From: an uncultured Campylobacterales bacterium
Lineage (GTDB): Bacteria; Campylobacterota; Campylobacteria; Campylobacterales; Arcobacteraceae
Assembly (NCBI GenBank): GCA_947494995.1
Contig: CANLWY010000001.1
Coordinates: forward strand, 372,001 to 436,000
Length of the DNA: 64,000 nucleotides
Direction of reading: 5' to 3'
Within the stretch, counting starts at the first letter, position 1. Every line of letters begins with the position of its first letter. Positions 54,022 to 63,211 of the stretch are shown piece after piece. A program made the translations under genes and the position numbers. Below the pieces are notes generated by a model. That model did not search any database. It was not told where the DNA came from and was given only the letters and a program-made list of their open reading frames with translations.

Positions 54022-54054
54022 GTCGCAGTAAATAAAAAATTAAAGGTTAAATTT

Positions 54055-54864
54055 ATGAATAAAGAGACAGTAAAAAAGATACTACTTCCATTTATTGTAT
54101 TAGTATTGATAATACAAATATGGTCAGGTATTGCAGCTGTTGTTGAGGACTTCCCAACACCAAGCGATACTTACTCTTATGCTTTTGGTGGTGTAACGTC
54201 TGAGGGTGATGAATTAGAAGGGGTTTTATCAGATCCTTTTTATATTGAAAATCAAGATGATAAAGGAATTTTTTGGCAAATTCTTGCCTCTCTTCAAAGG
54301 GTATTTGCTGGTTTTATATTGGCAATACTTGTTGGTGTTCCAGTAGGTTTATTAGTTGGTATGAGTAAAGATATTCAGTATGCATTAGATCCTTTTATTC
54401 AAATTTTTAAACCAGTATCACCACTTGCATGGCTTCCTTTATTATTGTTTGTTTTTCAAGATATCAATACAACGGCAGTTTCGACAATCTTTATTACATC
54501 AATTTGGCCTATTATTATAAACACAGCCTTAGGTGTTAAAAATGTAAATCAGGACTATTTAAATGTTGCAAAAGTTTTACAGTTTACTCCTCTTGAAAAT
54601 ATTACAAAGATTATTTTGCCTGTGGCTGTTCCATATATCTTTACAGGGATGAGATTGTCATTAGGGATTGCATGGCTTGTAATTGTTGCAGCAGAGATGT
54701 TAACAGGTGGGATTGGTATTGGTTTTTGGATTTGGGATGAGTACAACAATTTAGCATATCATAATATTATTATTGGGATTATAGTTGTAGGTGTGATTGG
54801 TTTTATTCTTGATATTATCATGGGTAAAATTGCTGATTATTTTGATTATAGAAGAAATATGTAG
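54055..54864 (+). CDS. nrtB: Nitrate ABC transporter permease
   Basis: A 269-residue permease of the NrtB/SsuC family with about six membrane helices. The EAA loop that contacts the ATPase is visible near residue 165 (NVNQDYLNVAKVLQFTPLEN). An N-terminal helix and an unusual hydrophilic periplasmic insert (about residues 35-75, SDPFYIENQDDKGIF) come first. It lies 33 bases after nrtA and 10 bases before the ATPase gene. Confidence 0.88.
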   Translation: MNKETVKKILLPFIVLVLIIQIWSGIAAVVEDFPTPSDTYSYAFGGVTSEGDELEGVLSDPFYIENQDDKGIFWQILASLQRVFAGFILAILVGVPVGLLVGMSKDIQYALDPFIQIFKPVSPLAWLPLLLFVFQDINTTAVSTIFITSIWPIIINTALGVKNVNQDYLNVAKVLQFTPLENITKIILPVAVPYIFTGMRLSLGIAWLVIVAAEMLTGGIGIGFWIWDEYNNLAYHNIIIGIIVVGVIGFILDIIMGKIADYFDYRRNM

Positions 54865-54874
54865 GGATAAATTG

Positions 54875-55672
54875 ATGAGCAAGAATAATTTTTTAGAACT
54901 AGAGGGTATTAGAAAGGCTTTTCCTCTTCCAGGAGGAAAAGAGTATGTAGCAGTTGTTGATGTTGATGTTAAAATTGCAAAAAATGAGATAATTTCAATT
55001 ATTGGACATAGTGGTTGTGGTAAATCAACTTTACTTAATATGGTCGCTGGACTAGATATTCAAACAGAAGGAAATATTTTCTTAAATAATAAGGAGATTA
55101 AAGGACCAGGTCCAGAAAGAGCTGTTGTTTTTCAAAATCATTCACTCCTTCCTTGGTTAACTGTATATCAAAATATAGAAATGGCAGTGAAAAAAGTAAT
55201 GCCATATTTAAATTCAAAAGAGTTAAAAGAAAGAGTTGATAAGTTTGTATCAATGGTAAACCTTGATCATGCTAGGGATAAATATCCTGGTGAAATTTCA
55301 GGTGGTATGAAACAAAGAGTTGGTATTGCAAGAGCCTTATCAATTAAGCCAGAAGTTCTACTTATGGATGAGCCTTTTGGTGCTCTTGATTCTCTAACAA
55401 GAGCAAATTTACAAGAACATTTAATGAGAATCCAACAAAAAATTCAAAATACTGTAATAATTATTACTCATGATATCGATGAAGCTGTTTTATTAAGTGA
55501 TAAAGTAATTATGATGACAAATGGTCCGGAGGCAACTATTGGTGAGATATTAGAAGTAAATCTTCCTCGACCTAGAAATAGAGTTGAACTTCAAAATGAC
55601 CCAGAGTATATTAGATGTAGAGAATCAATATTAAGTTTTCTTTACGAAAAGTTTGCAAAAGAGGATGAATAG
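54875..55672 (+). CDS. nrtD: Nitrate ABC transporter ATP-binding protein
   Basis: A 265-residue ABC ATPase. Walker A is GHSGCGKST near residue 45, the Q loop VFQNHSLLPW, the signature ISGGMKQR near residue 145, Walker B VLLMDEPFG and the H loop ITHD. The length fits NrtD rather than NrtC, which carries an extra binding domain. ATG 54875 with AGGGA upstream is preferred to an upstream ATG inside nrtB. A strong terminator follows. Confidence 0.88.
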   Translation: MSKNNFLELEGIRKAFPLPGGKEYVAVVDVDVKIAKNEIISIIGHSGCGKSTLLNMVAGLDIQTEGNIFLNNKEIKGPGPERAVVFQNHSLLPWLTVYQNIEMAVKKVMPYLNSKELKERVDKFVSMVNLDHARDKYPGEISGGMKQRVGIARALSIKPEVLLMDEPFGALDSLTRANLQEHLMRIQQKIQNTVIIITHDIDEAVLLSDKVIMMTNGPEATIGEILEVNLPRPRNRVELQNDPEYIRCRESILSFLYEKFAKEDE

Positions 55673-55687
55673 AAATTATTGGATATT

Positions 55688-55723
55688 AAAAAAGGGGAGA
55701 TATTAATTCATCTCCCCTTTTTT
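55688..55723. terminator. Strong bidirectional terminator
   Basis: AAAAAAGGGGAGA and TCTCCCCTTTTTT form a perfect 13 bp stem extended by a T-A pair. It ends the nrt operon and lies next to the end of the convergent BamB-like gene. Confidence 0.92.
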
Positions 55724-55741
55724 GTATTTATATAATAGTTT

Positions 55742-56716
55742 CTATTTTAAAACCATATACTCATCATTGTAATAGATTGTGTCTTCTAAGGCAATTACTT
55801 TTTGTTCATTGTCAAAGTCAAAATCATAAATAGTATCAGATTTAAAATCATTTGAGATATTGATTAAATAACCTTGAGATTCTAGAGCATAAAGTGAACT
55901 TCCATAAGCTAAAGCATAGATTTTTGCGTATGTATACTTTCTTCTATCCATAATATTTAAAGAGATATCTGTTTTAATGATTTGTCCATCAATTGTAGCA
56001 ATATAAATGTTACTCCCATGTGAGATAATATCTCTTACATTGTAGTCTTTAAGGTTTAAAACCCCTTCTCCAACAGAGATTACTTTATTTGCAGTAGCTG
56101 CAACTAGTGTATCTTCAATTACATCTAAGAAAATGATATTATTAAATTGTCCATCTGCATCAACAACAATGTTTTTAATAACTTGATTATTTGCAGTTGA
56201 AACAATAACAATTCTTCCATCTAAAGTTGGGAAAAGAATAATATTACTCATAAAATGAGGATTCGCTATTCTTGTATCATTTACAAAAGAGTGAGTAAAA
56301 TACTCTCTTAATAGAGTTTTATCAAGACTTAAATCATAAAGCTGAATAGAGTTATCAGAAAAAAGCATTGCAAGTCTGTCATCTTTTACAGTAGCTGCAA
56401 CTACAACTCCCTCAACTTCAATCTCTCTTTTATCAACTAAAACTTTATCTTTATAGTTAGAAGCAATAACTTTATTATCACTTATATTTAAAAAAGAGTA
56501 ACCTTCTGGAAGTTTAAATTTTGATAAACCTCTTTTTGTGATGATTTCACCACTGTCAAGTGTTGCTCCATCTTTGTTCATAGAAACTATATCAGCATTT
56601 AATGATGCTTTTGTGTTTTCATAATCTCCAACTGTATCTTCAGGTTCATAATACTCTTTTCCTGCACAACCTGCAAGAATAAAAACTACACTCGCTAAAA
56701 GAAGTAGGTGTTTCAT
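55742..56716 (-). CDS. BamB-like beta-propeller lipoprotein
   Basis: A 324-residue lipoprotein. The lipobox is FILAGC with the acylated cysteine near residue 17. The rest consists of repeated four-strand blades (for example VIASNYKDKVLV, LFPTLDGRIVIVSTANNQVI) as in a beta propeller. The gene next to it is YfgM-like, and in gamma-proteobacteria yfgM and bamB are also neighbours, which supports a role in outer-membrane protein assembly. Sequence similarity to BamB is low, so no symbol is given. Confidence 0.7.
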   Translation of the reverse strand: MKHLLLLASVVFILAGCAGKEYYEPEDTVGDYENTKASLNADIVSMNKDGATLDSGEIITKRGLSKFKLPEGYSFLNISDNKVIASNYKDKVLVDKREIEVEGVVVAATVKDDRLAMLFSDNSIQLYDLSLDKTLLREYFTHSFVNDTRIANPHFMSNIILFPTLDGRIVIVSTANNQVIKNIVVDADGQFNNIIFLDVIEDTLVAATANKVISVGEGVLNLKDYNVRDIISHGSNIYIATIDGQIIKTDISLNIMDRRKYTYAKIYALAYGSSLYALESQGYLINISNDFKSDTIYDFDFDNEQKVIALEDTIYYNDEYMVLK

Positions 56717-56725
56717 TTTTCTTCC

Positions 56726-57307
56726 TTATTTTGTCACTAAATAGTGTTTTAAGACATTAACTAAATCATTTACTTTTGAATCTGCTGGGATAAGCTTTAA
56801 TGTTGCTTTTGCATCTTCAAATTTTCCTTGCTCTGTTTGTATTAATGCTTTATTAAAAATTGCAAACTCTTTTAATAAAAAGTCATTTTGCATAGATACT
56901 GTATTTAATTCATTTGTATTTTTTGCTGCCAATGCTTTTTGGTACTGTGTTAAATCCTTTAAGTATTTAACTTGTACATCAGTATTTTTACCTTCTTTAG
57001 TTGCATTGATATATTCTGCAATTTGAAAAAGTTGCTGATTTTTTTCTTTTAAAGTTGCCATTGCAGCACTATCTTTTGGATTATCTAAAAATTTATTGAA
57101 TGCAATATTTGCTTCAAGTTTATTTTGACCCTGAAAATATTTTGTTGTATAAAATCCAATAAGACCAACAACGACGATAATAACAGCTGCGATAATTAAC
57201 ATTTTGTATTTTTTGTAAAATCTTTCTGTTTTTACAAAACCTTCTAAAAATTTTTCTTCACTACTTATTTCATCTTTTACGTAGTTTACATTCTCTTTTA
57301 GACTCAT
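56726..57307 (-). CDS. YfgM-like membrane-anchored tetratricopeptide protein
   Basis: A 193-residue protein. A cytoplasmic N-terminus (about residues 1-32) is followed by one membrane helix (MLIIAAVIIVVVGLIGFY, about 35-53). A helical periplasmic part follows with TPR-like repeats (FLLKEFAIFNKALIQTEQGK, FEDAKATLKLI). The size and layout match YfgM, an ancillary factor of the Sec translocon and periplasmic chaperones. It lies ten bases upstream of the BamB-like gene, in the same transcript. Confidence 0.72.
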   Translation of the reverse strand: MSLKENVNYVKDEISSEEKFLEGFVKTERFYKKYKMLIIAAVIIVVVGLIGFYTTKYFQGQNKLEANIAFNKFLDNPKDSAAMATLKEKNQQLFQIAEYINATKEGKNTDVQVKYLKDLTQYQKALAAKNTNELNTVSMQNDFLLKEFAIFNKALIQTEQGKFEDAKATLKLIPADSKVNDLVNVLKHYLVTK

Positions 57308-57381
57308 TAAAAAACCCTCTTAAAAAATTAGACATTATAATACAAAAAAAATGATAAAACCTTACTTTTATATAATTTTGA

Positions 57382-57387
57382 TATAAT
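57382..57387 (+). promoter_or_regulatory. -10 box for ctpA
   Basis: TATAAT within TGATATAATACATG lies 44 bases before the ctpA ATG. A TG precedes it, as in extended -10 promoters. Confidence 0.55.
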
Positions 57388-57430
57388 ACATGCTCTTAAT
57401 ATAATATATAAAAATATAAAAGGCAAATGA

Positions 57431-58720
57431 ATGAAGAAGTTATTTTTAGTATCGTCATTACTGTTACTTTTATCTCAATCAATTATCGCTAAAGAAGAAG
57501 TAAAAGAGACAAATCAAACAAGGTTCGAATCTTTATCAAAATTAACGCAAGTTATTGGTACAGTTGAAAAGTATTATGTTGATGATGTAAAACTTGAAGA
57601 GATTGTTAATAAAGCACTTAAAGGTTTAATGCAAGAGTTAGATGCTCATTCAACATATCTTGATAAAAAATCTTCAAAAGAGATGACCATTCAAACAAAA
57701 GGTGAGTTTGGAGGACTTGGTATTACAGTTGGTATGAGAGATGGTGCTTTAACTGTTATTTCACCAATTGATGATACCCCTGCATTTAAAGCAGGAGTTG
57801 AAGCTGGAGATATTATCTTAAAAATTGATGATAATTCAACTCTAAATATGACACTTGATGAAGCAGTTTCTTTAATGAGAGGTAAGCCAAAAACGCCAAT
57901 TGTTTTAACAATTGTACGAAAAGGCGAGAATAAACCAATTAAAATTGATATTGAAAGAGACATTATAAAAATCCAATCTGTTTTTGCAAAAGCGATTGAA
58001 GGTGAAGATTTCCTTTACTTAAGAGTTTCAAGTTTTGATAGAAAAGTTACAAATGCATTAAAAAAAGCAATCAAAGATAAGCCAAAGACTAAAGGAGTTA
58101 TTTTAGATTTAAGAAATAATCCTGGAGGACTTTTAACACAAGCAATTGGAGTTGTAGACTTATTTGTAGATAATGGTGTAATTGTTTCTCAAAAAGGAAG
58201 AAATATTGCTGATGAAGAAAAATTCCATGCAAAACCTATAAATACTATTACAGATATTCCTCTTGTTGTACTTGTAAATGGAGGTTCTGCTTCAGCTTCT
58301 GAGATTGTATCAGGAGCATTACAAGATCACAAAAGAGCAATTGTTGTAGGAGAAAAAACTTTTGGTAAAGGTTCAGTTCAAGCTGTACTACCTATAACTC
58401 AGGATAGAAAAGAGAATATTAAATTAACTATTGCAAAATACTATTTACCTAGTGGAAGAACTATTCAAGCTAAAGGAATTACTCCAGATGTAATCTCTTA
58501 TGCGGGAGAAGCAGTTGCTGAAAAAAATTCTGAGTTTAAAATCAAAGAAGCAGATTTAAAGAAACATTTAGAAGAAGAATTAGATAAAGATGATGTTAAA
58601 AAGAAAGAGAAAAAAGATCCAGAAACTAAAAAAATAGTTACAAAAGAAGATGTAGCAAAAGATAATCAGTTAAATACTGGAATTGGAATCTTAAAATCAT
58701 TAATTATTGTTAAGAACTAG
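57431..58720 (+). CDS. ctpA: Carboxy-terminal processing peptidase (S41)
   Basis: A 429-residue S41 protease. The signal peptide occupies residues 1-20. A PDZ domain lies at about 90-180 (GLGITVGMRDGALTVISPID). The catalytic serine is in NGGSASASEIVSGAL and the lysine in VVGEKTFGKGSVQ. The C-terminal tail is lysine/glutamate-rich and variable. It trims periplasmic or membrane proteins at their C-termini. It ends 14 bases before purC. Confidence 0.92.
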   Translation: MKKLFLVSSLLLLLSQSIIAKEEVKETNQTRFESLSKLTQVIGTVEKYYVDDVKLEEIVNKALKGLMQELDAHSTYLDKKSSKEMTIQTKGEFGGLGITVGMRDGALTVISPIDDTPAFKAGVEAGDIILKIDDNSTLNMTLDEAVSLMRGKPKTPIVLTIVRKGENKPIKIDIERDIIKIQSVFAKAIEGEDFLYLRVSSFDRKVTNALKKAIKDKPKTKGVILDLRNNPGGLLTQAIGVVDLFVDNGVIVSQKGRNIADEEKFHAKPINTITDIPLVVLVNGGSASASEIVSGALQDHKRAIVVGEKTFGKGSVQAVLPITQDRKENIKLTIAKYYLPSGRTIQAKGITPDVISYAGEAVAEKNSEFKIKEADLKKHLEEELDKDDVKKKEKKDPETKKIVTKEDVAKDNQLNTGIGILKSLIIVKN

Positions 58721-58734
58721 TCGGAGGAGAATGA

Positions 58735-59688
58735 ATGAAAATAAGTGACATTGTTGCACTTGGTCTTTGGCCCCAATCAAAGAAAACAACAACAAAAAAA
58801 GGTTTAGATGAACTTGAAGAGTTAGGATATAACCTATTTTATATAGGTAAAAATGCTGACCTTTATACTTGTCCTGGAGATGAACCAAAAGTATTACTTG
58901 TGAGAAGTGATAGATGTTCTGTATTTGATATTCCATTAAATCTTGAAATTGAAGGAAAAGGTGTTTCTCAAACAACAATTTCAAACAATGGAGCTGATTT
59001 TGCAAAAGTGGCTGGAATAAGAACAGCAATATTATCCGAAAAAATTGATAGTTCTTTAGCTATTGCTCCTAGATGCCAGATGATGGAACTTTGTAAACCA
59101 TTAGAAGCCGAGATCGATGGAGATATTGTTCAGTTTGAATTTATTTTTAGAAACTATTTAACAGGTTCTTTATTTGAAGCTATTCAAAATGGAAATGATC
59201 CATATGGTTTAGAGTTAAGTTCTGATTTAAAACAGTGGCATAAGTTTGAAACACCACTTTTTACTCCTACAACAAAAGGAGTTAAAGATATTCCTTTAAA
59301 CTCTTTAATGGTTAAGGAAAAATTTCCAGAGATTATCTCTAGTATGGAAAACTTATTTAAAGATTTCACAAAATATGCATATGATAATGGAATAGTTGTT
59401 GTTGATACAAAGTTTGAAATTTTTGTTAATTCAAAAGGAGAGTGGGTTTTAGGTGATGAAGTTTTAACACCTGAGAGTTCAAGGTTTATTTCATTAGAAG
59501 ATTTTGAAGCTCAAAACTATATCTCTATGGATAAACAAATTTTAAGAGATTTTGGAAAAGCAAACAACTGGAAAGAACAATCAAAAAGTTTAGAAGCTGG
59601 TCAGAAGTTAGATGTTGTTGTCCCACAAGAGATAAAAGATAGCATCTTAAATGGTTATACAACAATTTTAAATAGGTTAAGTAAATAG
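58735..59688 (+). CDS. purC: Phosphoribosylaminoimidazole-succinocarboxamide synthase
   Basis: A 317-residue SAICAR synthase for purine biosynthesis. The family blocks are visible: KVLLVRSDRCSVFDIPLNLE near residue 45, FEFIFRNYLTGSLFEA near residue 128, and KFEIFVNSKGEWVLGDEVLTPESSRF near residue 222, split by the catalytic region. It is about 80 residues longer than the short PurC form. GGAGGAG precedes the ATG. A hairpin follows at 59694. Confidence 0.9.
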   Translation: MKISDIVALGLWPQSKKTTTKKGLDELEELGYNLFYIGKNADLYTCPGDEPKVLLVRSDRCSVFDIPLNLEIEGKGVSQTTISNNGADFAKVAGIRTAILSEKIDSSLAIAPRCQMMELCKPLEAEIDGDIVQFEFIFRNYLTGSLFEAIQNGNDPYGLELSSDLKQWHKFETPLFTPTTKGVKDIPLNSLMVKEKFPEIISSMENLFKDFTKYAYDNGIVVVDTKFEIFVNSKGEWVLGDEVLTPESSRFISLEDFEAQNYISMDKQILRDFGKANNWKEQSKSLEAGQKLDVVVPQEIKDSILNGYTTILNRLSK

Positions 59689-59693
59689 TGAAG

Positions 59694-59724
59694 AAAATTG
59701 CTATAAGGCAATTTTAGATATAAT
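59694..59724 (+). promoter_or_regulatory. Hairpin and -10 box between purC and purS
   Basis: AAAATTGC-TATAAG-GCAATTTT makes a perfect 8 bp hairpin at 59694-59715, directly followed by TATAAT at 59719-59724. This suggests partial termination after purC and an internal promoter for purS-purQ. Confidence 0.5.
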
Positions 59725-59752
59725 CGCAAAAACATAAAATAGAAGGTAATAA

Positions 59753-59998
59753 ATGAAAGCAATTGTAAACGTAGCACTGAAAAAGGGAGTTTTAGATGAT
59801 CAAGGTAAAGCAACACACCATGCTTTAGATACTTTAGGTTTCAAAGAAGTTGTTAAAGATGTTAGAATTGGAAAACAAATTATCATGGAACTAAATGCTA
59901 AAAATGAAGAGGAAGCTAAAGCTGAAGTTGTTAAAATGTGTGAAAAACTTCTTGCGAATACTGTAATTGAAGATTACGAAATTGAAATTATAGGTTAA
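59753..59998 (+). CDS. purS: Phosphoribosylformylglycinamidine synthase subunit PurS
   Basis: An 81-residue protein with the PurS signature: KGVLDDQGKATHHALDTLGF and KDVRIGKQIIMEL. It bridges PurQ and PurL in the three-part FGAM synthase. GAAGGTAAT precedes the ATG. It ends four bases before purQ. PurL is not in the window. Confidence 0.93.
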   Translation: MKAIVNVALKKGVLDDQGKATHHALDTLGFKEVVKDVRIGKQIIMELNAKNEEEAKAEVVKMCEKLLANTVIEDYEIEIIG

Positions 59999-60002
59999 TA
60001 TT

Positions 60003-60674
60003 ATGAATGTAACTGTACTACAATTTCCAGGTACTAACTGTGAGTATGATACACAGTATGCTTTTGAAAAATTAGGTTGTGATGTAACTATCGTTTGGCA
60101 CAAAGATTCTAAGCTTCCAGAAAATACTGAGCTTTTAGTAATCCCTGGTGGATTCTCATATGGAGATTATTTAAGATCTGGAGCAATTGCAAGATTTGCA
60201 AATATTATGGACTCTGTTCAAGCATACGCAGCAAAAGGTGGAAAAGTTTTAGGTATTTGTAATGGATTCCAAATTCTTTTAGAAGCAGGACTTTTACCTG
60301 GAGCAATGAAAAGAAATGATTCTTTACACTTTATCTCAAAGTACAATAATTTAAAAGTTGTAAATAATGACAATATCTTTTTATCAAGACTTAAAAAAGA
60401 TGAAGTTGTAAATATCCCTGTAGCTCACCATGATGGTAACTATTTTATTTGTGATGAAGGACTAAAAGAGTTAGAGCAAAATGGTCAAATTCTTTTAAAA
60501 TATTGTGATGAAAATGGAAAAGAAGAGAACTTGAATGGTTCTGTTTCACAAATTGCAGGAATCTGTAATAAAGAGAAAAATGTATTTGGTCTTATGCCTC
60601 ACCCTGAAAGAGCTATGGAAGATCTACTTGGTTGTGATGATGGTGTTATTATGTTAAAAGGGTTTTTAAAATAG
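60003..60674 (+). CDS. purQ: Phosphoribosylformylglycinamidine synthase subunit PurQ
   Basis: A 223-residue class I glutamine amidotransferase. The nucleophile is in GKVLGICNGFQIL, and the catalytic histidine and glutamate in LMPHPERAME. The N-terminal block VTVLQFPGTNCEYDT is family-typical. It supplies ammonia for FGAM synthesis. Its stop overlaps the GTG start of the next gene by one base. Confidence 0.94.
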   Translation: MNVTVLQFPGTNCEYDTQYAFEKLGCDVTIVWHKDSKLPENTELLVIPGGFSYGDYLRSGAIARFANIMDSVQAYAAKGGKVLGICNGFQILLEAGLLPGAMKRNDSLHFISKYNNLKVVNNDNIFLSRLKKDEVVNIPVAHHDGNYFICDEGLKELEQNGQILLKYCDENGKEENLNGSVSQIAGICNKEKNVFGLMPHPERAMEDLLGCDDGVIMLKGFLK

Positions 60675-61825
60675 TGATACGAATATTAGCAGTTTTTTTA
60701 ATCTTTGCAATATCACTTTTTGCAAATGAATTAGTTAGTAAAGAGAGTTCTGCTTTTGGAACTCCTATTAAAAAGGAAACTGCTAAGCCTATTAGTGCAA
60801 AAAAATATTATGGAAAAAATTTATACCTTTCATATTTAAGTTATCCAAAACATCTGTATAAGAATCAAAGGTTTCAAATTGAAGTTAAGGCATTAATTAC
60901 TAGAAAGAACTTTGATTCTATTCAAACAAGGTTTTTAGGTGGCAAAAATATGACTCCTTTAAATCCTAATCAGATATGGGCAAAATCCACAAGTAAAACA
61001 AATGTATATACAAACAAGTTTTATTTTAAGGCAAATGATAAAAATTTTAAAATGCCTACTATTGAAGTAAAACTTTATAAAGGTAATACTTTAATAGAAA
61101 GAAGACAAATTTCAGGAAATGATATTTCTTTTTCAGAAATTGCGAAGAGTGATGAAAGATTTACAAATGTAATTGCAAAAGAGTTTACGTTAATTGCATC
61201 AAAGACAAAACAGTATACAAATAAAGAGGCTTTAACAATTATTGATATAAAAGCCAATGATTCAAATCTTGAAGACTTTTATTTAAAAGGAATAGAGGAA
61301 CAAGGTTTTACTGTAATTGAAGATAATTATCCAAATCAACATATCATATATTATATGGTAATACCAATTCATAAAAAATCTATTGTTTTTAACTATTATA
61401 ATACTACAAAAAGAGCTTTTGAAAAAATTGTAGTTCCAGTAGTTTTAGAAGAGGAACTAGTAAGTACTCAAACAGATTTAAATCCAAATAATTCGAGTTT
61501 TGAGTTTTATAAGAAAATAGCAGTAGGTGTTTTAGCACTTCTTCTTCTAATTCTATTTATTTGGAAAAGAAAGATATATATATTAGTACTATTTTTAATA
61601 GTTGCAATAGTATTTGCTTTTTTTGCTATGCCTAATAGAAGCGTTAAGTTAAAAGAAGGAACAGTAATATATATTTTGCCTACAAAGAATTCTACAATTT
61701 TTCAAAAAGTTAACAAATCTATAGTTGTAGAAGATATGAAAAGAAAAAGTGGTTTTGTTAAAATTATGTTTGGCAATGGAAATTATATAGGATGGGTGAA
61801 AGAAGAAGATGTTATCAAGAATTAG
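60674..61825 (+). CDS. Membrane protein with C-terminal SH3-like domain
   Basis: A 383-residue protein. A signal-type helix at 1-17 is followed by a periplasmic beta-rich region to about 280. Two close membrane helices follow (IAVGVLALLLLILFIW and IYILVLFLIVAIVFAFF). A C-terminal segment (KLKEGTVIYILPTKNSTIFQ, then FGNGNYIGWVKEEDVI) looks like a bacterial SH3 domain. The N-terminal part resembles BatD-type proteins only loosely. The GTG start overlaps purQ. Its end overlaps plsC by 17 bases. Confidence 0.6.
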   Translation: MIRILAVFLIFAISLFANELVSKESSAFGTPIKKETAKPISAKKYYGKNLYLSYLSYPKHLYKNQRFQIEVKALITRKNFDSIQTRFLGGKNMTPLNPNQIWAKSTSKTNVYTNKFYFKANDKNFKMPTIEVKLYKGNTLIERRQISGNDISFSEIAKSDERFTNVIAKEFTLIASKTKQYTNKEALTIIDIKANDSNLEDFYLKGIEEQGFTVIEDNYPNQHIIYYMVIPIHKKSIVFNYYNTTKRAFEKIVVPVVLEEELVSTQTDLNPNNSSFEFYKKIAVGVLALLLLILFIWKRKIYILVLFLIVAIVFAFFAMPNRSVKLKEGTVIYILPTKNSTIFQKVNKSIVVEDMKRKSGFVKIMFGNGNYIGWVKEEDVIKN

Positions 61826-62489
61826 AGGTTTTATCGTTTTAATACAGTTCTCAATTACTGTAGCTATTGTAATTGCGTTAATGTATACTTTTAGGAATCA
61901 TACACATAAAATCATAAAAGCATGGATGAAAATTCAGATGACTCTTTTAGGTATCACACTAGAAGAAAAAGGAAAACTTGATGAGTCTTGTGATTTAGTT
62001 CTTATGAATCATCAATCTTTACTTGATATTATAGTAATGGAACATATTCATCCTAGAGATTTAGCATGGATTGCAAAAAAAGAGATAACTAATCTATTCT
62101 TTTTTGGACACATAATTAAAGCTCCAAGAATGATTTCTGTTGATAGAGAAAATAAAGCTGGAATTATTCATTTATTAAAAGAGGTAAAAGATAGATTATC
62201 TAAAGATAGACCAATTGCAATGTTTCCTGAGGGAACTAGAAGTGATGGAACAAAACTATTAAAATTTAAGTCTGGTGCTGCAATGGTTGCAAATAAACTT
62301 AATTTAAAAGTACAACCTGCAATTATTATAAATACAAGAACAATTTTAGATTCTAAAAAATTAACTGCAACTCCAGGTGTTGTTAAAGTAATATATCTTG
62401 ATCCTATACAAGCTGAAAAAAATACAGATTGGTTTGAGACATTAGAAAAAAACATGAATGAAGTTTTTGAAAAAGAGATAAACTCTTAA
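61809..62489 (+). CDS. plsC: 1-acylglycerol-3-phosphate O-acyltransferase
   Basis: A 226-residue membrane acyltransferase. The catalytic HX4D is in LMNHQSLLDIIV, block II in FFGHIIKAPRMISVDR, and block III in MFPEGTRSDG. An N-terminal hydrophobic helix anchors it. It makes phosphatidic acid from lysophosphatidate. Overlap with the preceding gene and a one-base overlap with crcB show a tight operon. Confidence 0.9.
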   Translation: MLSRIRGFIVLIQFSITVAIVIALMYTFRNHTHKIIKAWMKIQMTLLGITLEEKGKLDESCDLVLMNHQSLLDIIVMEHIHPRDLAWIAKKEITNLFFFGHIIKAPRMISVDRENKAGIIHLLKEVKDRLSKDRPIAMFPEGTRSDGTKLLKFKSGAAMVANKLNLKVQPAIIINTRTILDSKKLTATPGVVKVIYLDPIQAEKNTDWFETLEKNMNEVFEKEINS

Positions 62490-62875
62490 TGTCTATTTCT
62501 TGGCACACTATACTTGCAATTGGAGTAGGGGGATTCCTTGGTGCAATTGCTAGAGCATATAGTGTCCATATGACTAATAAAGTTGTTCCTTTAGAGTTTC
62601 CTTTAGGAGTTCTTTTGGTTAATATTGTAGGAAGTTTTATTATTGGTGCACTTTTTGCAATATTTGCTCATTATACAGTAAGTGAACCTTTTAAAGCTTT
62701 TTTAACAACTGGCTTTTTAGGTGCTTTAACTACATACTCAACTTTTGCAATTGAAAGTTTCTTTTTACTTCAAACCTCACTTGTTTTAGGAGTTTCTAAC
62801 ATGATTTTAAATGTATTAGGAACTGTTCTTGCTGCAGCAAGTGGTTATAAATTATTACATTTCTTTATAAAATAA
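62489..62875 (+). CDS. crcB: Fluoride exporter CrcB/Fluc
   Basis: A 128-residue protein with four membrane helices. The family signatures GGFLGAIARAY at the N-terminus and GFLGALTTYSTFAIESF near residue 72 are present. Fluc channels export fluoride as dual-topology dimers. It is the last gene of the plsC operon. No fluoride riboswitch is visible upstream, which would be within coding sequence. Confidence 0.92.
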   Translation: MSISWHTILAIGVGGFLGAIARAYSVHMTNKVVPLEFPLGVLLVNIVGSFIIGALFAIFAHYTVSEPFKAFLTTGFLGALTTYSTFAIESFFLLQTSLVLGVSNMILNVLGTVLAAASGYKLLHFFIK

Positions 62876-62932
62876 TCTTTTTTTAAGTCAATTAATCTTG
62901 ACTTGAATCATACTCTTTAAGCTTCAAATAGA

Positions 62933-62938
62933 TATAAT
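62933..62938 (+). promoter_or_regulatory. -10 box for tatA
   Basis: TATAAT in GATATAATAATTG lies 34 bases before the tatA ATG, which has TTAAGGA upstream. Confidence 0.55.
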
Positions 62939-62971
62939 AATTGCTAAAAATTTAAACATTAAGGATTTAAT

Positions 62972-63202
62972 ATGGGTATGCCAGGTGGTATGGAATGGGT
63001 ATTAATCGCTTTAGTAGTATTACTATTATTTGGTGGAAAGAAGATTCCAGAGTTAGCTAAAGGTTTAGGTAGCGGGATTAAAAACTTCAAAAATGCTGTA
63101 AAAGAAGATGAAGAAGTAGCTTCTACAGATAAAAAAGAAGAGATTGAAAAGAAAGCTGAAACAAAAACAGAAGATGATAAAAACGAAACAAAAACTGTAT
63201 AA
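62972..63202 (+). CDS. tatA: Twin-arginine translocase subunit TatA
   Basis: A 76-residue protein. The N-terminal helix [20 protein letters not shown], with the [20 protein letters not shown] hinge and amphipathic helix, is diagnostic. The C-terminal half is charged and disordered. It forms the Tat pore for folded exported proteins. It ends nine bases before argS. TatB and TatC are not in the window. Confidence 0.94.
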   Translation: MGMPGGMEWVLIALVVLLLFGGKKIPELAKGLGSGIKNFKNAVKEDEEVASTDKKEEIEKKAETKTEDDKNETKTV

Positions 63203-63211
63203 GAGATAATA